Assembly: GCA_017619445.1 (NCBI GenBank)
Contig: JAFZSI010000072.1
Location: forward strand, 1 to 64,000
Origin: Prevotella sp.
GTDB taxonomy: Bacteria; Bacteroidota; Bacteroidia; Bacteroidales; Bacteroidaceae
Direction: 5' to 3'
Length of the DNA: 64,000 bases
The notes under the pieces are model-generated. The model ran no database searches, had not been told where the DNA came from, and saw only the letters and a program-made list of their open reading frames with translations. This document shows positions 33,855 to 44,197 of the stretch, in pieces; the stretch's first letter is position 1, and each line of letters starts with the position of its first letter. Both the position numbers and the translations under genes were made by a program.

Positions 33855-35255
33855 ATGACCCTCATCATCGTAGCCATAATAATAATAGGTTATGTGCTGA
33901 TAGCCACCGGCAACATAACCAATGTGAACAAAGCAGCCGTAGCTATGTTCGTGGGTACGGTGGGCTGGGTGCTCTACATCTGTTTTGGCACCGACTTTGT
34001 GATGAGTCAGCACCCGGGCGATTATACGAGCTGGCTATCGGGTGCCGTGCCCAACAGCACAGCCGTGAAGCATTTCATTGCCGAAAACATCTTCATCATG
34101 TACGTTGGCCGCGCAGCCGAGGTGGTGCTGTTTCTGTTGGCAACAATGACCATTGTGGAGATTCTTGACAACAACGGCTGCTTCGACTTCATCTCGCCCT
34201 TCATCCGTACGCGCAACAGCCGCAAATACTTGTGGCTCATCACACTCATTACCTTTGTCATTTCAGCCAACCTCGATAACATCACAACCACAACGATGAT
34301 GCTTGTGGTGATGCATCAGATGGTGCCCAACCGTCGGTTGCGAATGCTCTATGGCTGTGCCATTGTGGTGGCAGCCAACTGTGGTGGCGCGCTAACGGTC
34401 ATTGGCTCGCCCGAAGGACTGGTGCTGTGGAACAACGGTGCCATCACGGCCACCAATTTCAGCATGTCGCTGATGATTCCCTGCCTCTTAGCGTGGGTTG
34501 TGCCTACGTGGTGGCTGGGCCGCAGCTTGCCTGAGCGCATCGACATGGAACTGCCGGCAATGCCTTATCGAGGCGACGACACCAACCTGAATGGTTGGCA
34601 GCGAGTGCTCATGCTCTTCGTGGGCATCGGCGGCCTGTGGTTCATTCCCACTTTCCACAACATCACGAAAATGAGCCCGTTTGTAGGCGCATTGTGTGTG
34701 TTGTCGCTGTTGTGGATTGTCAACGAGATTTTCAACCACAAGCTGATGAACGCCGACCAGATGATACTGCGCCGTATGCCCCGTGTGTTGCAGTATGGCG
34801 TCATTCAGCTCATGCTCTTCGTAATGGGCATCATGCTCGCAGTAGCCGTGATGCAGGAGATAGGTGCGTGGGCCTGGCTGGCGCAATGGCTCGACACCAA
34901 GGTGCACAACATCTGGATAGTAGGCCTGATTACAGGTGCCGTGAGCAGCGTGCTCGACAATTTTGCAACCTGCATGAGCTTTGTGTCCATCTATTCCACA
35001 GTAGATGGCAGCCTTGCCGGGCAGATAGCAGATAACGCCTATCTGAGCCAGTTTGCACAAAACGGACTCTACTGGAAGGTCATCGCATTCTGCTCTGCCG
35101 TAGGCGGCAACATCTTCCTCATCGGTTCAACAAGTGGCCTTTCGCTGATGAAACTCGAGCGAGTGAAAGTAGGATGGTACATCCGCAACGTGGGCATACT
35201 GTCGCTTGTCAGCCTGCTCATAGGACTGCTCGTCATCTTCGTTCAGTCGTTATAA
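33855..35255 (+). CDS. NhaD/ArsB-type ion transporter, probable Na+/H+ antiporter
   Basis: 466 residues with about 12 membrane segments. Two inverted halves carry matching Asn/Asp motifs: ISANLDNITTTTMML (about 135-149) and SSVLDNFATCMSF (about 360), plus GGALTVIGSPEGLVLW (about 175) and GGNIFLIGSTSGLSLM (about 420), as in the NhaD/SLC13/ArsB superfamily. Bacteroidales proteins like this are usually annotated as NhaD sodium:proton antiporters; substrate is inference. It is monocistronic, with a promoter upstream and a hairpin at 35284-35305 before the atp operon. Confidence 0.78.
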   Translation: MTLIIVAIIIIGYVLIATGNITNVNKAAVAMFVGTVGWVLYICFGTDFVMSQHPGDYTSWLSGAVPNSTAVKHFIAENIFIMYVGRAAEVVLFLLATMTIVEILDNNGCFDFISPFIRTRNSRKYLWLITLITFVISANLDNITTTTMMLVVMHQMVPNRRLRMLYGCAIVVAANCGGALTVIGSPEGLVLWNNGAITATNFSMSLMIPCLLAWVVPTWWLGRSLPERIDMELPAMPYRGDDTNLNGWQRVLMLFVGIGGLWFIPTFHNITKMSPFVGALCVLSLLWIVNEIFNHKLMNADQMILRRMPRVLQYGVIQLMLFVMGIMLAVAVMQEIGAWAWLAQWLDTKVHNIWIVGLITGAVSSVLDNFATCMSFVSIYSTVDGSLAGQIADNAYLSQFAQNGLYWKVIAFCSAVGGNIFLIGSTSGLSLMKLERVKVGWYIRNVGILSLVSLLIGLLVIFVQSL

Positions 35256-35283
35256 TCATTATCATTTATGTTTCCTTTATTCT

Positions 35284-35305
35284 CCCCAAAACGTTGTTTT
35301 TGGGG
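35284..35305 (+). terminator. terminator between the antiporter and atpD
   Basis: CCCCAAAA pairs with TTTTGGGG around a short loop, followed by a T-rich stretch (TTGCTTTTGTATTTT). Confidence 0.8.
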
Positions 35306-35432
35306 TTGCTTTTGTATTTTCGCTGGCAAATGAAAAGGTAAAGACGGGCGGAAGAGAATGGATTTGAGAGAGAATTTGTGCGAAAATAGCGAAAAATAGT
35401 CAGTATTTTTAATAAAAAGTTTTTGCTTTGCA

Positions 35433-35460
35433 GATTTTTTTTTATCTTTGCAGAAATCTT
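35433..35460 (+). promoter_or_regulatory. promoter of the atp operon
   Basis: TTG (35433-35435) and TATCTTTG (35453-35460), spacer 17 bp, with a 46-bp A-rich leader to the atpD ATG at 35507. Confidence 0.7.
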
Positions 35461-35488
35461 TGTGAAACATGTAAAAATACACGATTAA

Positions 35489-37033
<1,545 letters not shown>

Positions 37034-37138
37034 TACATTTGACAATTAGACGATTTCACGATTTGACCATTGCTGCGGTATAATCGTTGAATAGAATAAT
37101 TGTAAAATAGTTGAATAGTATAATCGTAAAATGAAATT

Positions 37139-37387
37139 ATGCTTAAACTCAAGATTGTTTCACCCGAGAAGGTGGAGTTCGACGGCGACGTGCAGAGCGT
37201 TTTTGTTCCCGGTACAAGTGGCAACTTTGAGATTTTGACCGGACATGCTCCCATCATCTCCTCGCTTGAGAAAGGTCTTGTGGAATATGTGAAGACCGAC
37301 GGCGAGAAAGTGCAGCTGGAAATAGGCGGCGGATTTGTCGAAGTGCAGAAGAATGCGGTAAGCGTGTGCGTGGAACTGGAATTGTAG
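37139..37387 (+). CDS. atpC: F1 ATP synthase subunit epsilon (short form)
   Basis: 82 residues, covering only the N-terminal beta-sandwich (LKLKIVSPEKVEFDGDVQSV ... GFVEVQKNAVSV). The C-terminal helical hairpin that inhibits ATP hydrolysis in E. coli epsilon (139 residues) is absent, as is common in Bacteroidetes. It is 105 bp behind atpD; that gap is filled with low-complexity GTAAAATAGTTGAATAG-like units. Confidence 0.93.
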   Translation: MLKLKIVSPEKVEFDGDVQSVFVPGTSGNFEILTGHAPIISSLEKGLVEYVKTDGEKVQLEIGGGFVEVQKNAVSVCVELEL

Positions 37388-37397
37388 ATTTTAAGCC

Positions 37398-37799
37398 ATG
37401 AACATTCAGAATATTGACAAACTGAGCAAGCAATACATCAGACAGGAACTTTTGATTACTGCAGGCCTCTCCCTCATTGGATTTTTGGCCATGCGTGTGT
37501 GGTTTCTTGACAGTCTGCTTGTGCCCATCATTGTTAGTGCGGTGTTCACGCTTGTTGTGAGCTATGCCTGTGGGCTGATATGGCGCAGGGTGGCCAAGAA
37601 ATCTCCCAGTAGCCTGCCAACCTACTACACGGCTTCATCGGGTTTCCGCATGTTGCTTGCGCTGGCTGTAATGTTTGTCTATTATCTGATTTACGGACGC
37701 GACTCCATGCTGGTATTCGTGCTTGTGTTTATGACTTTCTATCTTATTTCGTTGGCACACCATTCGATATTCTTTGCACGAGTGTCCAATCGGTCGTGA
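37398..37799 (+). CDS. small membrane protein of the atp operon
   Basis: 133 residues with four predicted membrane helices. Its place, just before atpB, is that of AtpI/Atp1-type assembly factors in other bacteria, but sequence similarity to AtpI is not evident to me. It starts 10 bp after atpC, so co-expression with the synthase is certain in layout. A role in c-ring or stator assembly is inference from position. Confidence 0.75.
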   Translation: MNIQNIDKLSKQYIRQELLITAGLSLIGFLAMRVWFLDSLLVPIIVSAVFTLVVSYACGLIWRRVAKKSPSSLPTYYTASSGFRMLLALAVMFVYYLIYGRDSMLVFVLVFMTFYLISLAHHSIFFARVSNRS

Positions 37800-37837
37800 A
37801 AACAGATGAGTGTTTACACATTATTATTTATTGATTC

Positions 37838-38923
37838 ATGAAAAAACTAAAGACAATAATTCTCCTGATGATGGTGACTATGTTGCCCGCTGTGGCATTG
37901 GCCGACGAACCTGTGGAGGCAAGTGCCGACAACGGAACGGAGGCTAAAGCATCTGGCGAGGAACTGGACATACCGGAGATAGTGCTCGAGCACTTGTCGG
38001 ATGCTTATGAATGGCATATCGCCAGCTACAAAGGCAAGCACCTGAGCATTCCGCTGCCCATCATCATTCGAAGCGGGAATACGGGGAAATGGCATTTCTG
38101 CACCGCTCATAGTTTGCCCGAAGGCTTCTATTTCGACAAGGAGCACCACGGCAAGATTTATGAGAGGATGGCCGACGGCAGCGTGAAGCGCCCGATTGAC
38201 CTGAGCATCACAAAGTCTGTGCTGCAGATTTGGATTGTGGTGGCGGTGCTGATTGTGGTATTCCTCTCTTGTGCCCGATGGTACAAGCGTCACGACGAGA
38301 AGAGCGAGGCACCGAAAGGCTTCGTGGGAATGATGGAGATGTTTGTGATGATGGTTCACGACGACCTCATCAAATCGTCGATAGGGGAGAAGCACTACAA
38401 GAAGTATGCCCCTTATCTGCTAACGGTGTTCTTCTTCATTTTCACCACCAACATGATTGGCCTGCTCCCCATCTTCCCCGGTGGCGCCAATGTGACGGGC
38501 AACATCAACATTACATTCTTCCTTGCCTTGTGCACCATGTTGGCCATCAACATCTTTGCCAACAAGGAGTACTGGAAGGAGATTTTCTGGCCCGATGTGC
38601 CCTTGTTCCTCAAGGCATATCCTGCCCCTGTAATGCCCATCATCGAGCTTTTCGGCGTGTTCACCAAGCCATTCGCGCTGATGATTCGTCTTTTTGCGAA
38701 CATGATGGCGGGACATGCCGTGATACTGAGTTTCACCTGTGTCATCTTCCTCGGCTGGACTATGGGAGTCGGCTTTGGACTTGGTTTGAACGCGTTTAGC
38801 ATCATTATGTTGCTGTTTATGTATCTGCTGGAGGTGCTGGTGGCATTTGTTCAGGCCTATGTGTTCACCATGCTCAGCGCTGTGTTCATTGGCTTGGCGC
38901 ATAAGGAACACCACGAGGAGTAA
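37838..38923 (+). CDS. atpB: F0 ATP synthase subunit a
   Basis: 361 residues, against 271 in E. coli. The first ~22 residues are a signal-like segment and are followed by a 100-residue extracytoplasmic domain, a Bacteroidetes feature. The proton-channel helix is clear: FALMIRLFANMMAGH contains the essential arginine (about residue 286). C-terminal helices AFVQAYVFTMLSAVFI end at HKEHHEE. It forms the proton path with the c-ring. Confidence 0.95.
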   Translation: MKKLKTIILLMMVTMLPAVALADEPVEASADNGTEAKASGEELDIPEIVLEHLSDAYEWHIASYKGKHLSIPLPIIIRSGNTGKWHFCTAHSLPEGFYFDKEHHGKIYERMADGSVKRPIDLSITKSVLQIWIVVAVLIVVFLSCARWYKRHDEKSEAPKGFVGMMEMFVMMVHDDLIKSSIGEKHYKKYAPYLLTVFFFIFTTNMIGLLPIFPGGANVTGNINITFFLALCTMLAINIFANKEYWKEIFWPDVPLFLKAYPAPVMPIIELFGVFTKPFALMIRLFANMMAGHAVILSFTCVIFLGWTMGVGFGLGLNAFSIIMLLFMYLLEVLVAFVQAYVFTMLSAVFIGLAHKEHHEE

Positions 38924-39010
38924 TTAATTATTGACTATTTTTAATTGACAAATTACAGTTGAAAAACAAGAATTAAATTTATAATATTAATCAAACAACA
39001 AAAACATTAA

Positions 39011-39259
<249 letters not shown>

Positions 39260-39320
39260 GCATTTTGACCTGCCCGAAAAAAGCTGATTTATTTATTGTT
39301 CTCTGAAGTAATTATAGCTA

Positions 39321-39836
39321 ATGGATTTCAGTAAATTGCCATCAATCCTCACGCCTGATCTCGGACTGTTGTTCTGGATGCTCCTGGCGTTTCTGGTGGT
39401 CTTCTTCGTGCTTGCAAAATATGGATTCCCCGCCATCGTGAATATGGTGGAGGACCGCAAAAAATACATTGACGATAGTTTGCAGAAAGCACACGAGGCA
39501 TCAGAACGGCTTGAGAACATCAAACAAGAGAGCGAGGCCATCCTTCAGGAAGCACGTGCCCAGCAGGCACAAATCTTGAAAGAGGCTGCCGACACGCGTG
39601 AAGCCATCGTGCAGAAGGCTCAGGAAACAGCAAGGGGCGAGGGAGCCCGCTTGCTGGCTGAGGCACGCGCTGAGATAGAAGGCGAAAAGCAACAGGCCAT
39701 TCGTGACATACGTGCGCAGGTTGCAGAGCTTTCTGTTCAGGTAGCCGAGAAAGTGCTGAAGCAAAGACTTTCCACCGATGCCGAGCAGATGAAGTTGATT
39801 GACAGATTGCTGGATGACGTGACTGCCGTAAATTAA
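39321..39836 (+). CDS. atpF: F0 ATP synthase subunit b
   Basis: 171 residues: one N-terminal membrane helix (about 12-34), then a long charged helix rich in Ala, Glu and Gln, and the C-terminal ELSVQVAEKVLKQRL typical of b subunits. It forms the peripheral stalk with delta. atpH begins 7 bp later. Confidence 0.97.
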   Translation: MDFSKLPSILTPDLGLLFWMLLAFLVVFFVLAKYGFPAIVNMVEDRKKYIDDSLQKAHEASERLENIKQESEAILQEARAQQAQILKEAADTREAIVQKAQETARGEGARLLAEARAEIEGEKQQAIRDIRAQVAELSVQVAEKVLKQRLSTDAEQMKLIDRLLDDVTAVN

Positions 39837-39843
39837 TTAGGTT

Positions 39844-40380
39844 ATGGATATAGGAGTAATATCGGTACGTTATGCCCGTGCACTTCTCAAGAGTGCCACT
39901 GAGCAGAAGCTCGATGCTGCCGTCTATCAGGATATGCAGACATTGGCAGAAAGCTACGTCCGTGTGCCTCAGCTGAGGACTACGATAGACAATCCTATGC
40001 TCGCCAAGGACACCAAGGCCAAGCTGCTGCTCGCGGCTTGCGGCGCAAAGCCCTCGCCATTGACAGAGCGGTTCGTGCAACTGGTTCTGAAAGAAGACCG
40101 GGAGAGCATGATGCAATTCATGGCCAATTCGTATATCACTCTTTACAGGCAACAGAAGAACGTCATCCGCGGGCGACTCATCACCGCCACAGCCGTAACG
40201 CCTGCCACCGAGCAGAAAATGCGGCAGATGGTGGAGAGCAGAACTAATGGAACAGTAGAGTTTGCCACCGAGGTGAATCCCGACATCATTGGCGGGTTCA
40301 TACTCGAGTACGACACCTTCCGCATGGACGCAAGTGTCAAAGCTAAACTCAACTCCATACTCAATTCTCTCAAGAAGTAA
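39844..40380 (+). CDS. atpH: F1 ATP synthase subunit delta
   Basis: 178 residues. Starts with the helical N-terminal domain (ISVRYARALLKSATEQ) and ends with the strand region ATEVNPDIIGGFILEYD characteristic of delta/OSCP. It ties the b stalk to the top of F1. A 76-bp spacer with AAGGAGTAAAGGAGTA-like repeats separates it from atpA. Confidence 0.96.
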   Translation: MDIGVISVRYARALLKSATEQKLDAAVYQDMQTLAESYVRVPQLRTTIDNPMLAKDTKAKLLLAACGAKPSPLTERFVQLVLKEDRESMMQFMANSYITLYRQQKNVIRGRLITATAVTPATEQKMRQMVESRTNGTVEFATEVNPDIIGGFILEYDTFRMDASVKAKLNSILNSLKK

Positions 40381-40456
40381 TAGAGATTCAAAGGAGTAAA
40401 GGAGTATCAGTAATATAGAAGTTAATCCGTAAATCGTAAATCCGAAAATTGCATTT

Positions 40457-42040
40457 ATGTCAGATAAAGTAAAACCAAGCGAAGTATCAGAAGTGCTGCT
40501 CCAGCAATTGCGTGATATTAGCAACGGCGAGAGCTTTGAAGAGGTGGGCACCGTGCTCCAGGTGAGCGATGGTGTGGCCCGCATCTACGGTCTGCGCAAT
40601 GCCGAAGCCAACGAGTTGCTTGAGTTTGAGAATGGCACAATGGCTATCGTGATGAACCTCGAGGAGGACAACGTTGGTTGCGTGCTGCTCGGCACCACGT
40701 CGGGCATCAAGGAGGGTATGGTGGTGAAGCGCACAAAGCGCATTGCCTCCATCCGCGTCAACGACAACATGCTCGGGCGTGTCATCAATCCGCTGGGACA
40801 GGCTATCGACGGAAAAGGCGAGATAGACCTTTCCAACGCCTTTGAGATGCCGCTCGACCGCAAGGCTCCTGGTGTGATTTATCGCCAGCCCGTGAAAGAG
40901 CCGCTGCAGACAGGTCTGAAAGCTATCGACTCAATGATTCCCATTGGACGCGGACAGCGTGAGCTCATTATCGGTGACCGCCAGACGGGAAAAACCGCCA
41001 TTGCCGTTGACACCATCATCAACCAGAAGAGTTTCTACGAGGCTGGCAAGCCGGTCTATTGTATTTATGTGGCCATCGGCCAGAAAGCATCTACCGTGGC
41101 TACGTTGGTGCAGACGCTGAAGGAATATGGCGCCATGCCATATACTATAGTCGTGGCCGCTACAGCTGCTGACCCTGCCGCCATGCAGTATTATGCACCT
41201 TTTGCAGGCGCAGCCATCGGCGAGTATTTCCGCGACCGTGGTCTGCCCGCCCTCGTTGTCTATGACGACCTGTCGAAGCAGGCTGTGGCTTACCGCGAAG
41301 TGTCGCTCATCCTTCGTCGTCCTTCTGGACGTGAGGCATATCCGGGCGACGTGTTCTATCTGCACAGCCGTCTGTTGGAGCGTGCTGCTAAGATGAATGA
41401 ACAGCAGGAGGTGGCCGAGTCTATGAACGACCTACCCGAGTGCATGAAAGGCCATGTCAAGGGAGGCGGTTCGCTGACAGCTCTTCCCATCATCGAGACC
41501 CAGGCTGGCGACGTGTCGGCCTACATCCCCACCAATGTGATTTCTATCACCGACGGACAGATATTCCTTGAGAGCGACCTGTTCAACCAAGGTTTCCGTC
41601 CTGCCATCAATGTGGGTATCTCCGTGTCGCGTGTGGGAGGTTCCGCACAGATTAAGTCGATGAAGAAGGTTGCCGGTACGCTTAAAATCGATCAGGCTCA
41701 GTATCGTGAGCTCGAGGCTTTCTCAAAGTTCTCCAGCGATATGGATGCTGTCACCGCAATGACGCTCGACCGCGGACGCAAGAACAACCAGCTGCTCATT
41801 CAGCCGCAATACAGTCCCATGCCCGTTGGCGAGCAAGTGGCCATCCTCTATTGCGGTGTGCACGGTTTGATGCGCGATGTTCCTATCGACAAGGTGCGCG
41901 AATGCCAGGTGCAGTTCCTCGACAAGCTGCGTTCTGCCGCTCCCGAGGTTATCGAAACCCTTGCCGCTGGAAAAATCGACGACGCCACCACCGAGCGCAT
42001 CGAAGCCATCATGGCCGACATTGCCGGTACGTATAAATAA
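40457..42040 (+). CDS. atpA: F1 ATP synthase subunit alpha
   Basis: 527 residues. Non-catalytic nucleotide-binding P-loop GDRQTGKT at 173-180; [18 protein letters not shown] near the N-terminus; [12 protein letters not shown]-type motif as [14 protein letters not shown] (about 363); arginine finger region [16 protein letters not shown] (about 392). Length and layout are standard (E. coli 513). Confidence 0.98.
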   Translation: MSDKVKPSEVSEVLLQQLRDISNGESFEEVGTVLQVSDGVARIYGLRNAEANELLEFENGTMAIVMNLEEDNVGCVLLGTTSGIKEGMVVKRTKRIASIRVNDNMLGRVINPLGQAIDGKGEIDLSNAFEMPLDRKAPGVIYRQPVKEPLQTGLKAIDSMIPIGRGQRELIIGDRQTGKTAIAVDTIINQKSFYEAGKPVYCIYVAIGQKASTVATLVQTLKEYGAMPYTIVVAATAADPAAMQYYAPFAGAAIGEYFRDRGLPALVVYDDLSKQAVAYREVSLILRRPSGREAYPGDVFYLHSRLLERAAKMNEQQEVAESMNDLPECMKGHVKGGGSLTALPIIETQAGDVSAYIPTNVISITDGQIFLESDLFNQGFRPAINVGISVSRVGGSAQIKSMKKVAGTLKIDQAQYRELEAFSKFSSDMDAVTAMTLDRGRKNNQLLIQPQYSPMPVGEQVAILYCGVHGLMRDVPIDKVRECQVQFLDKLRSAAPEVIETLAAGKIDDATTERIEAIMADIAGTYK

Positions 42041-42156
42041 TTGACAATTTGACTATTTCACAATTTGACTATTGGCCTCCGTGCTGATAGCAATTGTGAG
42101 ATGGTAAAATTAGAAAATTGACAAAATGTCAAATAGTCAATTGTCAAATAGTCAAA
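42039..42156. repeat. inverted AT-rich repeats between atpA and atpG
   Basis: The left part (42039-42073) has TTGACAATTTGACTATTTC and the right part (42125-42156) has GTCAAATAGTCAATTGTCAA; they can pair across about 50 bp. They fill the 123-bp spacer inside the operon. Confidence 0.65.
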
Positions 42157-42163
42157 AAAAATT

Positions 42164-43138
42164 ATGCCCTCATTAAAAGAAATCAAAGGCCGCATTGCAT
42201 CGGTCAAGAGTACGCGCAAGATTACTTCTGCCATGAAGATGGTGGCAAGCTCCAAGCTCCATCACGCGCAGATAGCCATTCAGAATATGCTCCCATATGA
42301 AACCATGCTCGAGCATATCCTAAAGGCATTTCTGGCAGCCGAAGCAGAGGCACAGAGTGTATATGACAATGTGCGTCCCGTCAAGCGGGTGGCTTTAGTA
42401 GTCTATTCGTCAAACTCGTCGCTTTGCGGAGGCTTCAATGCCAATGTCATACGCCTGATGCAACAAACCGTCAAGGCCTACACCGACAAGCTTGGTGAAG
42501 GAAGTATTGACGTTTACCCCATTGGGCGAAAGGTCTTCGAAAAGTCGCAGAAATTGGGTTACAACGTGCTGGGAGAGTTTTCCGACATGGCCGACAAGCC
42601 CAACGTGCAGCAGTGCATAGATCTGGCAATGGATTTGGGAAGAAGGTTCCGCGAGGGCGAGGTTGACCGTGTAGAGCTTATCTACCACCACTTCAAGAGC
42701 GCCGGCTCGCAGATTCTCACCCGCAAGACTTTCCTGCCCATTGACCTCGAGGAAGAACTCGACCGCGACCACGAGCGCGACCTTACCTCTATGGTGGCTA
42801 CAAAGGAGAGTCAGGAGTATCTCAAGAAACGCGAGGAGGAACGCCATGAGGAGCACAAGCACGAAGAGGTGAAGCCGCTCAACGACAACTTCATTGTTGA
42901 GCCTGACATGGACACCGTGCTCAGCCGTCTCATTCCCAAGATGCTGCACCTTATGGTCTATACAGCCCTGCTCGACAGCAACGCATCCGAACATGCCGCG
43001 CGCATGGTTGCCATGCAGACGGCTACAGACAATGCTGACGAACTGTTGCGTGAGCTCAACTTGCAGTACAACAAGAGCCGCCAGCAGGCTATTACCAGCG
43101 AGCTGCTCGACATTGTAGGCGGAAGCGTGAACAACTAA
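42164..43138 (+). CDS. atpG: F1 ATP synthase subunit gamma
   Basis: 324 residues, about 35 longer than E. coli gamma. The N-terminal helix (IKGRIASVKSTRKITSAMKMVA) and the C-terminal helix (ASEHAARMVAMQTATDNADELL) that form the central shaft are intact. The extra length is a very acidic/basic stretch at about 205-235 (LKKREEERHEEHKHEEVKP). Last gene of the operon, followed by the terminator at 43207-43250. Confidence 0.97.
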   Translation: MPSLKEIKGRIASVKSTRKITSAMKMVASSKLHHAQIAIQNMLPYETMLEHILKAFLAAEAEAQSVYDNVRPVKRVALVVYSSNSSLCGGFNANVIRLMQQTVKAYTDKLGEGSIDVYPIGRKVFEKSQKLGYNVLGEFSDMADKPNVQQCIDLAMDLGRRFREGEVDRVELIYHHFKSAGSQILTRKTFLPIDLEEELDRDHERDLTSMVATKESQEYLKKREEERHEEHKHEEVKPLNDNFIVEPDMDTVLSRLIPKMLHLMVYTALLDSNASEHAARMVAMQTATDNADELLRELNLQYNKSRQQAITSELLDIVGGSVNN

Positions 43139-43146
43139 CCCTTGGC

Positions 43147-43250
43147 GTTAACGTTGCGTTGACGTTAACCTGAGCGACAACGAGAAGAAGTTGTTCTCAG
43201 AATAGAGAATGAGCCGCTTTGTGAAATCCACGAAGCGACTCGTTCTTTTT
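43147..43250 (+). terminator. hairpin and rho-independent terminator after the atp operon
   Basis: A small palindrome GTTAACGT/ACGTTAAC (43147-43169) is followed by a 17-bp stem (43207-43223 with 43229-43245, three G-U pairs) and TTTTTCTTTTC. The latter is a strong intrinsic terminator. Confidence 0.9.
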
Positions 43251-43300
43251 CTTTTCATGTCCATCTCCTTCTCTCCACATCTCCTTCTTTTCTCAACCCC

Positions 43301-44197
43301 TCACACATTCCCCAAATATACGTGGCGGATGCCTTGTTGGAGGGCTATTTCTTTGGCCATTTCCAGCGTTTTGCGTGGAGTGGGAGGGATGTCTTTCATT
43401 TTGTACTGTGGGAAGAAACGGCTGAAGTGTAGCGGCGTTTCGCTCAGGTTGTTGTCCACCATCCATTGACACATTCTGCGGATGTCGTCCATATTGTCGT
43501 TCACGCCTGGGATGACAAGGTTGGTCAGCTCTACCCACACGCCAGCATCGCGCATGGTGAGGATAGTTTCGAGCACAGTCTGCAAATGGCCTCCGCTCAC
43601 TCGGCGGTAGATTTCGTCGCTAAACGATTTCAGGTCGATATTGGCGGCGTCAAGATAAGGCAGCAGGTCCATGAGCGGTTCCTTGCACACGTAGCCGGCA
43701 CTCACAAGTATGTTCCAGAGCCCCTTCTCGTGTGCTATTCGTGCCGTGTCGATGACATATTCAATGTATGTCAGCGGCTCTGTATAAGTATAGGCTATGC
43801 CAGGACAATTGTGCTCCTGACAGAGTGCCACAATCTCTTCGGGCGTGAGATGGTAGCTGGCCACCTGACTGGGTTCCGCCTGCGAGATGTCGTGGTTCTG
43901 ACAGTTCAGACAACGGAAATTGCAGCCCGTGCAGGCAAGGCTCAGACACTTGGTGCCTGGATGAAAATGATAGAGCGGCTTCTTCTCTATCGGGTCGATG
44001 GCGAGCGCACAAGGTCGTCCATAGACTTCGCTAATCAGCCTGCCTTCGATGTTTCTGCGGCTGCGGCACAAGCCTGTCTTGCCATTGGGAATGCGACAAT
44101 GGTGCGGACAAAGCAGACAGCGCACAACACCATCGTCAATGCGCTCATAATAAGAGCATTCCATGCTTCCGTTCAATAGTTTGTCCCGCGCGTCCAT
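43301..44197 (-). CDS. amrS: AmmeMemoRadiSam system radical SAM enzyme
   Basis: 298 residues. The radical SAM cluster motif C-x3-C-x2-C reads TGCNFRCLNCQNHDIS (about 90-105), and a second Cys set in the N-terminal part (CLLCPHHC, then GLCRSRRN) is typical of AmrS. The barrel continues with AYTYTEPLTYIEYV and NIDLKSFSDE. The start is fixed by a one-base overlap with the upstream stop (TAATG). AmrS is found with MEMO and AMMECR1 proteins across bacteria and archaea; the reaction is not known, and a radical-based modification linked to those partners is inference. Last gene of a three-gene unit, ending against the atp operon terminator. Confidence 0.92.
   Translation of the reverse strand: MDARDKLLNGSMECSYYERIDDGVVRCLLCPHHCRIPNGKTGLCRSRRNIEGRLISEVYGRPCALAIDPIEKKPLYHFHPGTKCLSLACTGCNFRCLNCQNHDISQAEPSQVASYHLTPEEIVALCQEHNCPGIAYTYTEPLTYIEYVIDTARIAHEKGLWNILVSAGYVCKEPLMDLLPYLDAANIDLKSFSDEIYRRVSGGHLQTVLETILTMRDAGVWVELTNLVIPGVNDNMDDIRRMCQWMVDNNLSETPLHFSRFFPQYKMKDIPPTPRKTLEMAKEIALQQGIRHVYLGNV

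Noticed and set aside
39520-40584. Minus-strand frame of 354 codons opposite atpF and atpH
   Set aside because: Antisense shadow of two certain atp genes.
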